A stretch of 64,000 bases of DNA. It comes from Butyrivibrio sp. LB2008 (GTDB lineage Bacteria > Bacillota > Clostridia > Lachnospirales > Lachnospiraceae). Each line of letters opens with the position of its first letter. The stretch's first letter is position 1. The notes below the pieces were generated by a model, which ran no database searches, was not told where the DNA came from, and saw nothing but the letters and a program-made list of their open reading frames with translations. Below are positions 35,891-44,168 of the stretch, piece by piece. The translations under genes were made by a program, and so were the position numbers. Location: assembly GCF_000621565.1 (NCBI RefSeq), contig NZ_JHXZ01000022.1, forward strand, positions 1 through 64,000, written 5' to 3'.

Positions 35891-36337
35891 ATGAATGAAA
35901 ATATAAGAAGAAAAAAACAGGAGATAACAGATAAAAAAATATATCAAAAATACAGTAATCTAGACTGTATAAGGATTTTAAATACAAAAGAAAGAGATGA
36001 TGTTGATAAAGTTTTCATCAATGCCTTGGATGAAATTAGGAGGCTTGAGTATAGTAAATCGTATACAACAGAGTATTTTGATAATCCTTATGAATATGTA
36101 GATTATTTATATGAAAATTTGAAATTAAATAATAGAAACATTAAGTGGTTGATTCCTGGCTTTGGAGGAGGAAGTAAATGGTATGAGGTTATCGTAATTG
36201 ATATCAAAGAATTTTTTTATATCTATTTTGAGAACGAAATGTTCAGTGATTTTTCTGCAATAGATTTAGAAAATAGAGTGATATTTGAGATTGAGAACGG
36301 TGAAGAAGCTATAGATTACTATATAAAAAATATATAA
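35891..36337 (+). CDS. Probable immunity protein for the Rhs toxin
   Basis: A 148-residue cytoplasmic protein I cannot assign to a named family. It starts 14 bases after the toxin gene, with AAGGAAAGGGA as ribosome site. The sequence is acidic, aromatic and Asn/Tyr-rich, and the DNA is markedly A+T-richer than the Rhs body, as usual for toxin tip and immunity modules that are exchanged together. Its position directly after the toxin tail is the main evidence: the protein should bind and block the nuclease domain in the producing cell and its kin. Confidence 0.7.
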   Translation: MNENIRRKKQEITDKKIYQKYSNLDCIRILNTKERDDVDKVFINALDEIRRLEYSKSYTTEYFDNPYEYVDYLYENLKLNNRNIKWLIPGFGGGSKWYEVIVIDIKEFFYIYFENEMFSDFSAIDLENRVIFEIENGEEAIDYYIKNI

Positions 36338-36394
36338 AGAATTTTCTATCTGCATTTAGTAGATAAGTTAGGTGCGATTTAGCCTTCCGCTCTT

Positions 36395-36609
36395 TGCCAC
36401 TGCCTCGAAGGGGAATTTTTGGATGAGCTTTAGATTCTTGAGCGTTGCAGCATGTGCCCTGAAAAGGCTGTTTATGACTCAAACTGTTTGACGCATCTTT
36501 CGGCGATCAGCCGGAAGATCGGAGTTTTTGAGTCATAGCCTTTTCAGGGCACATGCTGCAATGCCAAGAATCTAAGCGAATCCATCAATTCCCCTTCGAG
36601 GCAGTGGCA
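36395..36609. repeat. 215-base long inverted repeat (giant hairpin 2)
   Basis: The outer arms 36395-36417 and 36587-36609 pair perfectly (TGCCACTGCCTCGAAGG...). Further in, TTAGATTCTTG pairs with CAAGAATCTAA, then a perfect 25-base stem starting TTGCAGCATGTGCCC, then TATGACTCAAA/TTTGAGTCATA, and the apex ATCTT/AAGAT. Only short internal loops interrupt it. It fills most of the 411-base gap after the toxin-immunity pair and encodes no protein. Confidence 0.9.
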
Positions 36610-36672
36610 TAGTAGTGGATAGCATTAAATCGTAACGCTACTATGCAGTTTGCACCACGAAATAGCCTTATT

Positions 36673-36710
36673 TTTTTCTTTTTGCCGCGGCGTTTATATG
36701 CTATACTATT
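36673..36710 (+). promoter_or_regulatory. Possible promoter of the deacetylase gene
   Basis: In 36673-36710 a TTGCCG hexamer, a 16-base spacer and TACTAT form a moderate vegetative promoter, some 45 bases before the ATG at 36749 and downstream of the giant hairpin. Confidence 0.35.
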
Positions 36711-36748
36711 CACTGGTTATACATTTACGGTATGAAAGAGACACACGG

Positions 36749-37714
36749 ATGTTGGATGGGAATCGCAAAAAGAAAACATATAGTAAAAAGATTAAACGCC
36801 TTCGCAGAGGTATTGTTATAACTGTTGTGGCGGCGTGTCTAATCCCGACGTGTATCTGTATTATTCTTTCCGTTAGGTATGACAGGTTAAATGCCAAGTA
36901 TAAACAGAGCACTGCGGATCTTGAATGGTATAGACAAAGATACGGTAGTGAACTTTCAATTCTTTCCGCAATGCAACCGGATGAAGATGCAGCAGGAGCT
37001 GCAGGAAGCGATCTGGGAGCTGAGACGGGAGGCTTTGAACAGGACTATGCCGATGTCGATACCAGTGGAGCTCAAAATCCCGAAGACATCGAGGGTACAA
37101 GATATGTATATCTTACTTTCGATGACGGTCCGAGTATTTATACCGAAGAGATATTGGATATTTTAAAAGAGAATGATGTAAAGGCCACTTTCTTTGTGTG
37201 CGGTAAACCTGATGCCAAGTATGTCAATGCCTACAAGAGAATTGTAGAAGAGGGACATACACTTGGAATGCACTCTTACAGCCACAAATACAGTGATATT
37301 TACGCATCCCTTGATTCATTTAAAGAGGATTTCGATAAGCTAAGAATATTTTTGTATGAGACCACGGGCGTCTGGGCAAAGTATTACAGATTTCCCGGAG
37401 GAAGTTCCAATGCCGTAAGTAAGGTTGATATCAAGGAGCTTGAGAACTTTTTGGAAGGTACCGATGCCACTTTCTATGACTGGAATATTTCTGCGAAAGA
37501 TGACAAAGCGGGCAACACCAAAGAGTCGATTTATGCTAATATAGTAGATAATGTCCCAAAATTTAAACACTGCATCGTGTTAATGCATGACGCTGCAGAC
37601 AAGCGTAGTACCGTTGACGCTTTGCCTGATATCATAAGAGATATCAAGGCTATGGATGATACCGTGATAGTTCCGATAACAGATAATACGTTACCGGTTC
37701 AACATATCAAATAA
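36749..37714 (+). CDS. Membrane-anchored polysaccharide deacetylase (NodB/PgdA-like)
   Basis: A protein of 321 residues. A lysine-rich N-terminus and a membrane helix (IVITVVAACLIPTCICIIL) anchor it; a short coiled stalk leads to the extracellular NodB domain from about residue 120. Catalytic motifs are present: TFDDGPS (catalytic base and metal aspartate), HSYSHKYSD (metal histidines), FRFPGGSS-like (RFPGGSSNAV) and the late VLMHDA. It probably removes acetyl groups from peptidoglycan or another N-acetyl glycan. GAAAGAG precedes the chosen ATG; upstream in-frame codons run into the hairpin region. The bactofilin gene follows by 36 bases. Confidence 0.88.
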   Translation: MLDGNRKKKTYSKKIKRLRRGIVITVVAACLIPTCICIILSVRYDRLNAKYKQSTADLEWYRQRYGSELSILSAMQPDEDAAGAAGSDLGAETGGFEQDYADVDTSGAQNPEDIEGTRYVYLTFDDGPSIYTEEILDILKENDVKATFFVCGKPDAKYVNAYKRIVEEGHTLGMHSYSHKYSDIYASLDSFKEDFDKLRIFLYETTGVWAKYYRFPGGSSNAVSKVDIKELENFLEGTDATFYDWNISAKDDKAGNTKESIYANIVDNVPKFKHCIVLMHDAADKRSTVDALPDIIRDIKAMDDTVIVPITDNTLPVQHIK

Positions 37715-37750
37715 AAGTATTAACAAGAAAAAGTGAACGGAGGAGAAACA

Positions 37751-38758
37751 ATGGGATTTTTTTCTGAGCTAAAGAGCGATTTATCCCAAGCAGTTAACAC
37801 TCTCATGCCTGATGATAAGGCTGATGAGACAAGGGTTCTTGATAAGGAAAGTGTTGATGGGGAAACTGTTAGACCTGAAGATGTGGATCTTGACAGTATG
37901 CTTGATCGTCTTGATGAAATCAAGCTTGATGATGTGGTGAACGAGGAAGAGGGTTTATCTGAAGAGTCGGAGCAGACTCTTGATAATTCTGAAGAAACGG
38001 GAGAGGCAGTGTCGGTAGAGGCTTCCGAAGAGGAATCTGCTGATAACGAAACTTCCGATAATGAAAATACAAATGAAGGGGCTTCTGACGAACAGGCTGA
38101 AACAGTAAGTGAAGAGCGTGCGCTTGAGCAGCTTATTGAGGCACAGACAACATCAGAGGTAAAGGCAGGTGAGCCGATGAGCGCGCTTGAGGCTATCAAT
38201 AATTCTAATATCGATGAGTACATTGCGGAGAGCAATGCTACAGATAAAAATACTAATAACGGGGGAGAAGAAACTATGGAATTTGATCAGCAGACACCTA
38301 CAGATGAAACAGCCAGCATTACAGAAGGAATGGTACTTACAGGAGATTTGCAGACAACAGGCTCTCTTGATCTTATCGGTAAGATTAATGGTAACGTTAA
38401 ATGTCTTGGAAAACTCAATGTTACAGGTGAGATCGTAGGTGATTCGGATGCGGCAGAGATTTATGCCGAGTCAGCAAGAATCACAGGTGAGGTTAAGAGT
38501 AAGGGCAGCGTTAAGGTTGGACAGAGCACTGTTATCGTTGGTAATATCTTTGGCTCAAGCGCAGTTATTGCAGGAGCTGTAAAGGGTGATATCGACGTTC
38601 ACGGACCGGTTGTTCTTGATACAACAGCCATTGTTATGGGTAATATCAAGTCTCAGTCAGTACAGATCAATAACGGTGCTGTTATTGAAGGTATGTGCTC
38701 ACAGGCATATGCTGATGTAAATCCTTCAGAGTTCTTCGAGGGACTTAAGAATAGATGA
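37751..38758 (+). CDS. Bactofilin with a long acidic N-terminal region
   Basis: A 335-residue cytoskeletal protein. Residues 1-180 are acidic and low-complexity (long Glu/Asp/Ser stretches). From about 195 the bactofilin beta-helix is evident: GMVLTGDLQTTGSLDLIGKI, GNVKCLGKLNVTGEI and three further GxI/V-type rungs ending INNGAVIEG. Bactofilins polymerise into filaments that position cell-wall enzymes; the deacetylase just upstream is a plausible client. CGGAGGAG precedes the ATG at 37751. Typical bactofilins are 110-200 residues, so the acidic extension is unusual. Confidence 0.9.
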   Translation: MGFFSELKSDLSQAVNTLMPDDKADETRVLDKESVDGETVRPEDVDLDSMLDRLDEIKLDDVVNEEEGLSEESEQTLDNSEETGEAVSVEASEEESADNETSDNENTNEGASDEQAETVSEERALEQLIEAQTTSEVKAGEPMSALEAINNSNIDEYIAESNATDKNTNNGGEETMEFDQQTPTDETASITEGMVLTGDLQTTGSLDLIGKINGNVKCLGKLNVTGEIVGDSDAAEIYAESARITGEVKSKGSVKVGQSTVIVGNIFGSSAVIAGAVKGDIDVHGPVVLDTTAIVMGNIKSQSVQINNGAVIEGMCSQAYADVNPSEFFEGLKNR

Positions 38759-38768
38759 CTTCTAAAAA

Positions 38769-38898
38769 GAAATTACAGAAATCCGCACCTGCTGCGGATT
38801 TCGTGAGAAAATGAGTCAGGAGTCAATCAAGCCTTATCGACGGAGTCGATTTAAATTGGCTTGGTTGATGCATTCTTGAACTTCATGTTCAAGAATGC
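38769..38898 (+). ncRNA. 130-base structured repeat element, copy 2 (upstream of pyrH)
   Basis: Same length and architecture as 15547-15676, with ten differences by hand alignment. Hairpin 1 is 38778-38802; stem 2 pairs CAATCAAGCC (38824-38833) with GGCTTGGTTG (38858-38867) around the small hairpin ATCGAC-gga-GTCGAT; hairpin 3 is GCATTCTTGAAC/GTTCAAGAATGC (38870-38898). It ends 28 bases before the pyrH start and begins 11 bases after the bactofilin stop, so it separates that gene from the housekeeping operon. It may be an RNA regulator, processing site or terminator-like element; no T run follows hairpin 3. Confidence 0.6.
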
Positions 38899-38926
38899 AT
38901 AAGTAATTAAAGCATATGGAGAGATT

Positions 38927-39619
38927 ATGAGAATATTATTAAAACTTAGTGGTGAAGCACTCGCAGGTGACAAGAAGACAGGATTTGACGAAGAAACTGT
39001 CAGAAAGGTTGCCCTTCAGGTTAAAGAACTTACCGAGAAAGGAACCGAGGTTGGAATTGTTATCGGAGGCGGTAATTTCTGGAGAGGAAGAACCAGCGAA
39101 AATATCGACCGTGTTAAAGCGGATCAGATAGGTATGCTTGCAACCATAATGAACTGCATCTATGTTTCTGAGATTTTCAGAAGTGAAGGAATGATGACAA
39201 ATATACTTACTCCTTTTGAGTGCGGCTCATTTACCAAGCTCTTTTCCAAAGACAGAGCAAACAAGTACTTTGCTAAGGGAATGGTTGTATTTTTTGCGGG
39301 AGGTACGGGACATCCTTATTTCTCAACAGATACAGGAGTTGCTCTTCGCGCAATAGAGGTAGAGGCTGATTGCATCTTGCTTGCAAAGGCAATTGACGGT
39401 GTATATGACAGCGATCCTGCCACAAATCCCGATGCAAAGAAATATACTGAGGTTTCTATCGACGAAGTTATTGCCAAGAACTTGCAGGTTGTCGATATGA
39501 CAGCTTCAATAATGGTAAGAGACAACAAGATTCCTATGAGAGTATTTGCTCTTCAGGAGGAAAAAAGCATTGTAAACGCCGCCGACGGCAAATTTAACGG
39601 TACGACTGTTACTGTTTGA
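38927..39619 (+). CDS. pyrH: UMP kinase
   Basis: Phosphorylates UMP to UDP; hexameric bacterial amino-acid-kinase-fold enzyme. The 230 residues begin ILLKLSGEALAGDKKTGFD, with GIVIGGGNFWRGR, AFFAGGTG-like (VVFFAGGTGHPYFSTDTGV) and IDGVYDSDPATNPDAKKY. Length is normal. ATGGAGAG precedes the ATG. First gene of the conserved pyrH-frr-uppS-cdsA-dxr-rseP-ispG-polC block; rpsB and tsf, often upstream, are absent here, replaced by the bactofilin gene and the structured element. Confidence 0.97.
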   Translation: MRILLKLSGEALAGDKKTGFDEETVRKVALQVKELTEKGTEVGIVIGGGNFWRGRTSENIDRVKADQIGMLATIMNCIYVSEIFRSEGMMTNILTPFECGSFTKLFSKDRANKYFAKGMVVFFAGGTGHPYFSTDTGVALRAIEVEADCILLAKAIDGVYDSDPATNPDAKKYTEVSIDEVIAKNLQVVDMTASIMVRDNKIPMRVFALQEEKSIVNAADGKFNGTTVTV

Positions 39620-39652
39620 CGTTTTGGGTACTTAATTAATGGAGGCATATTT

Positions 39653-40204
39653 ATGAACGAAAGAATTAAAGAATACAACGATAAGATGCAGAAATCATTC
39701 GATTTTCTCAAGGAAGAGCTGGCTTCTATCCGCGCAGGAAGAGCCAACCCCCATGTGCTTGATAAGATAAAAGTAGATTATTACGGAACACCTACACCTA
39801 TTCAGCAGGTTGGTAACGTTTCAGTTCCCGAAGCCCGTATCATCCAGATCGCACCTTGGGATAAGACACTTATCAAGGATATCGAGAAAGCAATCATGAC
39901 ATCAGATCTCGGAATCACACCGAGCAATGACGGAGCTGTAATAAGACTTGTTTTCCCTGAGCTTACAGAGGAGAGAAGAAAACAGCTTGCAAAGGATATT
40001 CGCAAGAAGGGTGAGGATGCAAAGGTTGCAGTCAGAAATGTAAGACGTGACGGCAATGATGCACTCAAGAAGCTTAAGGGCTCTGATGTATCTGAGGATG
40101 AGATCAACGATCTTAATGATGAGCTTCAGAAAGTAACAGATAAGTTCATCAAGGATATTGATGCCGCTGTAGAAGATAAGAACAAGGAAATCATGACAGT
40201 CTGA
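39653..40204 (+). CDS. frr: Ribosome-recycling factor
   Basis: Splits post-termination ribosomes together with EF-G. The 183-residue protein has the typical SFDFLKEELASIRAGRANP-like start (FLKEELASIRAGRANPHVLD), VDYYGTPTPIQQVGNVSVPE, and RRDGNDALKKL near the end. Length is normal. It follows pyrH by 33 bases, with ATGGAGGCA before the ATG. Confidence 0.97.
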   Translation: MNERIKEYNDKMQKSFDFLKEELASIRAGRANPHVLDKIKVDYYGTPTPIQQVGNVSVPEARIIQIAPWDKTLIKDIEKAIMTSDLGITPSNDGAVIRLVFPELTEERRKQLAKDIRKKGEDAKVAVRNVRRDGNDALKKLKGSDVSEDEINDLNDELQKVTDKFIKDIDAAVEDKNKEIMTV

Positions 40205-40228
40205 TTTCCGCTAAATAGGATAGTTGTT

Positions 40229-40954
40229 ATGGAAGAAAATAAAAATATACCCGCACATGTTGCGATAATTCTGGACGGAAACGGAAGATGGGCCAAGGCA
40301 AAGGGGCTTCCCAGAAATGCCGGACATCTGCAGGGAGCAAAGGCTGTTGAGGATATTTTGTATGATGCCAAGGATATGGGTATAAAGTATCTCACGGTAT
40401 ATGCTTTTTCAACAGAAAACTGGAGTCGTCCTGAGGCAGAGGTTTCTGCCCTCATGATGCTCCTTCGTAATTACCTTAAGACAAGTATAAAGAAGTCTAT
40501 GAAGAACAATGTAAGATGTCGTGTTATCGGCGACAGAAGTCTTCTTGCAAAAGATATCATCGAGGCAATCGAGAATCTTGAGAATGCAACAGCCGAAAAC
40601 ACCGGCCTTACGTTTACTATTGCCATCAATTACGGAAGCAGAGATGAGATCAGAAGATCCTTTATTAAACTTGCAGATAAGGTAAAAGCGGGCAAACTTG
40701 AGCCCGGTGAGATCACAGAAGATATGATAGCTTCCAATCTTGATACTGAGTATATGCCGGATCCGGATCTTTTGATCAGGACCTGTAATGAACAGCGCGT
40801 ATCAAACTTCTTGTTATGGCAGCTTGCATATACGGAGTTTTATTTTACTCCCGTTGCTTGGCCTGATTTTAATAAGGCTGAACTTGAAAAGGCAGTAGAA
40901 GCATACGGAAACAGAAACCGTAAATTCGGCGGTCTCAAGCAGGATCAGATTTAA
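40229..40954 (+). CDS. uppS: Isoprenyl (undecaprenyl) diphosphate synthase
   Basis: Elongates farnesyl diphosphate with isopentenyl diphosphate to the C55 lipid carrier precursor. The 241 residues contain the catalytic segment AIILDGNGRWAKAKGLPRNA, GHLQGAK, YAFSTENWSRP, and the C-terminal DLLIRTCNEQRVSNFLLWQ and FTPVAWPDF. In the usual RTSGE motif this protein reads RTCNEQR, which is a common variant. It supplies the carrier for peptidoglycan and for any glycopolymer acted on by the acylation cluster at 51195-61717. Confidence 0.95.
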   Translation: MEENKNIPAHVAIILDGNGRWAKAKGLPRNAGHLQGAKAVEDILYDAKDMGIKYLTVYAFSTENWSRPEAEVSALMMLLRNYLKTSIKKSMKNNVRCRVIGDRSLLAKDIIEAIENLENATAENTGLTFTIAINYGSRDEIRRSFIKLADKVKAGKLEPGEITEDMIASNLDTEYMPDPDLLIRTCNEQRVSNFLLWQLAYTEFYFTPVAWPDFNKAELEKAVEAYGNRNRKFGGLKQDQI

Positions 40955-40994
40955 GATCCTAAATGAAATTGAGTGAATAGGCGGGGTTAGTGTA

Positions 40995-41819
40995 TTGAAA
41001 GAGAGAGTGATTAGTGGAATTGTGATCGCAGCTGTACTTGCGGCGGTTCTGATTTCAGGGGGCTATTTTCTGGCAGGAGTTCTGTTTGTTGTTTCGCTTG
41101 TCAGTTATAACGAACTTACAAAAGCTACCGGAGTTCATGACTCCGGTTCCAAAGTTAATCCGCTTGAGACATGCGGATATATATCGATAGTGGTACATTA
41201 TCTTCAAATGATACTGCTAAGAGATTACAGATATTATATTTTTTCTTTGATGTTTGCTTTTTTCCTGATAATGGCATGTTATGTTTTGACATTTCCTAAG
41301 TTTAATTCGACAAAGGCAATGTCGGCATTTTTTAGTTTTGTATATGCACCTGTGAACATGTCTTTTGTGTATCTGCTCAGGATACGTCCCGATAACGGAT
41401 GGATTTTTGCGTGGGTACCGTTTATTGCATGGGTAAGTGATACATGTGCTTACTTTGCGGGAAGAACTTTCGGCAAGCATAAGCTTGCACCTGAGCTTTC
41501 GCCGAAGAAGACTGTGGAAGGCGCAGTCGGTGGCGTTCTTGGCTCGGTAATAGTGGGATTTGTGATAGGATATGTTGTTTATCTTAAAAAGATACATGAT
41601 ATCAAATTCCTTATCGTTATGATCATTATTACTTTTGTGGGAAGTATTATCGGACAACTTGGTGATCTTCTTGCATCAGGTATTAAGAGAGACCACAAAA
41701 TCAAAGATTACGGAAATGTTATTCCGGGACACGGCGGTATCATGGATCGCTTTGACAGCGTTATCTTTGTGATACCATGTGTATATTTTTTGGCTGCGGT
41801 GTTATACCGTTTGTTATAA
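40995..41819 (+). CDS. cdsA: Phosphatidate cytidylyltransferase
   Basis: Makes CDP-diacylglycerol from CTP and phosphatidic acid at the membrane. The 274 residues have about seven membrane helices and the signature [17 protein letters not shown] with [12 protein letters not shown], then [19 protein letters not shown] and [12 protein letters not shown]. The start is a TTG at 40995, eight bases after AGGCGGGG; no ATG fits. It is followed by a hairpin (41833-41869) before dxr. Confidence 0.94.
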   Translation: MKERVISGIVIAAVLAAVLISGGYFLAGVLFVVSLVSYNELTKATGVHDSGSKVNPLETCGYISIVVHYLQMILLRDYRYYIFSLMFAFFLIMACYVLTFPKFNSTKAMSAFFSFVYAPVNMSFVYLLRIRPDNGWIFAWVPFIAWVSDTCAYFAGRTFGKHKLAPELSPKKTVEGAVGGVLGSVIVGFVIGYVVYLKKIHDIKFLIVMIIITFVGSIIGQLGDLLASGIKRDHKIKDYGNVIPGHGGIMDRFDSVIFVIPCVYFLAAVLYRLL

Positions 41820-41832
41820 GGCAAGACATTAG

Positions 41833-41869
41833 AGAGTCGCAGGCAGTAACTGAAGCGGCTCTTTATTAT
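41833..41869 (+). terminator. Weak stem-loop between cdsA and dxr
   Basis: AGAGTCGC pairs with GCGGCTCT (one G-U) and is followed by TTATTATTT. The T run is interrupted, so it may only partly stop transcription inside the operon. Confidence 0.45.
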
Positions 41870-41934
41870 TTGATAGCGAAATGCTCTTTTTGTAATAGAA
41901 AATCTTTTTTGTATTGGGAGAATAGAGAGAAAAG

Positions 41935-43086
41935 ATGCGTAGTATAGTATTACTGGGATCCACCGGATCCATTGGAACTCAGACGCTTGACGTTGTTAGA
42001 AACAATAAGGATGAGCTTAAGGTTGTCGGACTTGCGGCAAATAAGAGGGTAAGCGATGTAGAGCAGCAGGTCAGGGAATTTAAACCTAAGTATGTCTGCA
42101 TGTTTGACACTGAAGCAGCTAAAGAGCTTCAGGAAAAGATAGCCGATACAGGTATCAAGGTTATGTCCGGAATGGACGGCCTTTTGGAAATCGTATCGGT
42201 GCCGGAAGCCGATACCGTTCTTACCGCAGTTGTCGGAATGATTGGAATAAGACCGACCATTAAGGCTATTGAGTGCGGAAAAGATATAGCTCTTGCGAAC
42301 AAAGAGACTCTTGTTTGTGCGGGACATATCATCATGCCTCTTGCTAAGGAGAAGAATGTACAGATTCTTCCCGTTGACAGTGAGCACAGTGCGATTTTCC
42401 AGTCTCTTGTGGGACAGCCTAAGGATAAGGTTGAGAAGATTCTTCTTACCGCAAGCGGCGGGCCTTTTAGAGGAAAGAAGAGAGAAGAACTTGCTGCGAT
42501 GACAGCGGCTGATGCGTTAAAGCATCCTAACTGGGATATGGGCCCTAAGGTGACGATAGATTCATCATCTCTTGTAAATAAGGGACTTGAAGTCATGGAG
42601 GCAAGATGGCTCTTTGATGTCAGCCTTGATAATATTGAGGTTCTGGTACATCCTCAGAGCATAGTTCACAGCGCTGTTCAGTATGTTGACGGAGCTGTTA
42701 TTGCGCAGCTTGGAGTGCCTGATATGAAACTTCCGATTCAGTATGCACTTTTTTACCCGGACAGACGTCCTATGGCGGAAAAGAGACTGGATCTTTTTGA
42801 GCTTGGTACTTTGTCATTTGAAAAGCCCGATACGGATACTTTCAGAGGACTTAAGCTTGCTTTTGATTCTGCATATGCGGGAGGCAGCATGCCTACTGTA
42901 TTTAATGCCGCAAACGAGATGGCGGTTCGCAGATTCTTAAAGGGGGATATAAAGTATCTTGAAATATACGATATGATAGAAGAGGCAATGACACATCATA
43001 ACAAGATTGAGAACCCTGATGTGGCACAGATACTTGATGCCGAGAAGGAAGTTTATGATTTCCTTGGCGGTAAATATGGGATTTGA
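41935..43086 (+). CDS. dxr: 1-deoxy-D-xylulose 5-phosphate reductoisomerase
   Basis: First committed step of the MEP isoprenoid pathway: DXP to 2-C-methyl-D-erythritol 4-phosphate with NADPH. The 383 residues show LLGSTGSIGTQTLDVVR (NADPH site), ALANKETLVCAGH, PVDSEHSAIFQSL (metal aspartate and glutamate), TASGGPFRGK and LVNKGLEVMEARWLF. Length is normal. The MEP gene ispG lies two genes downstream. Confidence 0.97.
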   Translation: MRSIVLLGSTGSIGTQTLDVVRNNKDELKVVGLAANKRVSDVEQQVREFKPKYVCMFDTEAAKELQEKIADTGIKVMSGMDGLLEIVSVPEADTVLTAVVGMIGIRPTIKAIECGKDIALANKETLVCAGHIIMPLAKEKNVQILPVDSEHSAIFQSLVGQPKDKVEKILLTASGGPFRGKKREELAAMTAADALKHPNWDMGPKVTIDSSSLVNKGLEVMEARWLFDVSLDNIEVLVHPQSIVHSAVQYVDGAVIAQLGVPDMKLPIQYALFYPDRRPMAEKRLDLFELGTLSFEKPDTDTFRGLKLAFDSAYAGGSMPTVFNAANEMAVRRFLKGDIKYLEIYDMIEEAMTHHNKIENPDVAQILDAEKEVYDFLGGKYGI

Positions 43087-43095
43087 GGATAAAAA

Positions 43096-44148
43096 ATGAT
43101 AGCCAGTGTAATTATATTTTTTATAATATTCGGAGTTTTGGTAACTTCGCATGAATTCGGACATTTTATAATCGCTAAGTTCGGAGGGATACGTGTAAAC
43201 GAGTTTTTTGTCGGAATGGGACCGACGATCTGGAAAAAGCAAAAGGGAGATACATTATACAGCATAAAGCTTCTTCCCATAGGCGGTGCGTGCGTGTTTG
43301 ACGGCATGGATCCTGTTGCTGAGGAAAAAGAAGGATATGACGAGCATTCATTTTTGTATGCACCTGTGTGGCGCAGAATAGCGACATTGTTCGGAGGACC
43401 TTTTGCGAATTTTATAATAGCCTATATTTTGGCGGTTGTTTTGGTTACTTTTTCACCGTGGGATATGCCCACAATAAATGCTCTTACAGATGATTCGGCT
43501 GCTTTGGAAGCAGGAATGGATGCTGGAGACAGGATCATAAGCATCGATGGCGAGAAGGTCTATATGGCATCCGAAGTAATGCTGATTTCTCAGTTTGCCG
43601 AAGGCTCACCTATGGATATCGTCTATGAGAGAAACGGCGAAGTTAAGAAAACAGTTCTTACTCCAAAGTACAGCGATGAGGATAAGCGCTATTACATGGG
43701 CGTTTACCTCGGAGAATATGAGGATATCAAGGGACCTGCATCTTTAAAATATGCATGGTACATGGTCAGATACAATTTCAAGGCAACTTACAGAAGCCTT
43801 GCGCTCCTTGTAAAGGGTAAGCTTTCCAAGGATGATGTTTCTGGACCTGTCGGAATGGTTAAGATTGTTGATGATACTTATGAAGAAGTTAAGCCGTACG
43901 GTGTTTCTGCGGTTATTCTCACAATGTTGTCACTTACGGTTCTTTTGTCGGTAAACCTTGGAGTAATGAATCTCCTTCCGTTACCGGCTCTTGACGGGGG
44001 AAGACTTGTATTTCAGTTTATAGAAGTTATTTTCGGAAAGCCCGTTCCTCCCGAAAAAGAAGGCATTGTTCACATGATAGGAATGATACTTCTCATAGCA
44101 CTTATGGTATTTGTATTATTTAATGATATTACCAAGTTTACCAGATGA
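43096..44148 (+). CDS. rseP: Site-2 membrane protease RseP (M50)
   Basis: An intramembrane zinc metalloprotease of 350 residues. The active-site motif HEFGH is in the first membrane helix, a PDZ domain occupies about residues 130-200 (DDSAALEAGMDAGDRIISID), and the third zinc ligand is in NLLPLPALDGGRLVFQ. It probably cleaves anti-sigma factors or remnant signal peptides. It starts nine bases after dxr. Confidence 0.94.
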   Translation: MIASVIIFFIIFGVLVTSHEFGHFIIAKFGGIRVNEFFVGMGPTIWKKQKGDTLYSIKLLPIGGACVFDGMDPVAEEKEGYDEHSFLYAPVWRRIATLFGGPFANFIIAYILAVVLVTFSPWDMPTINALTDDSAALEAGMDAGDRIISIDGEKVYMASEVMLISQFAEGSPMDIVYERNGEVKKTVLTPKYSDEDKRYYMGVYLGEYEDIKGPASLKYAWYMVRYNFKATYRSLALLVKGKLSKDDVSGPVGMVKIVDDTYEEVKPYGVSAVILTMLSLTVLLSVNLGVMNLLPLPALDGGRLVFQFIEVIFGKPVPPEKEGIVHMIGMILLIALMVFVLFNDITKFTR

Positions 44149-44168
44149 TTTTTTGAAGGAGACTTATT

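Noticed and set aside
36650..36748. N-terminal extension of the deacetylase from a TTG
   Set aside because: It would start at the edge of the giant hairpin region and cover the likely promoter.
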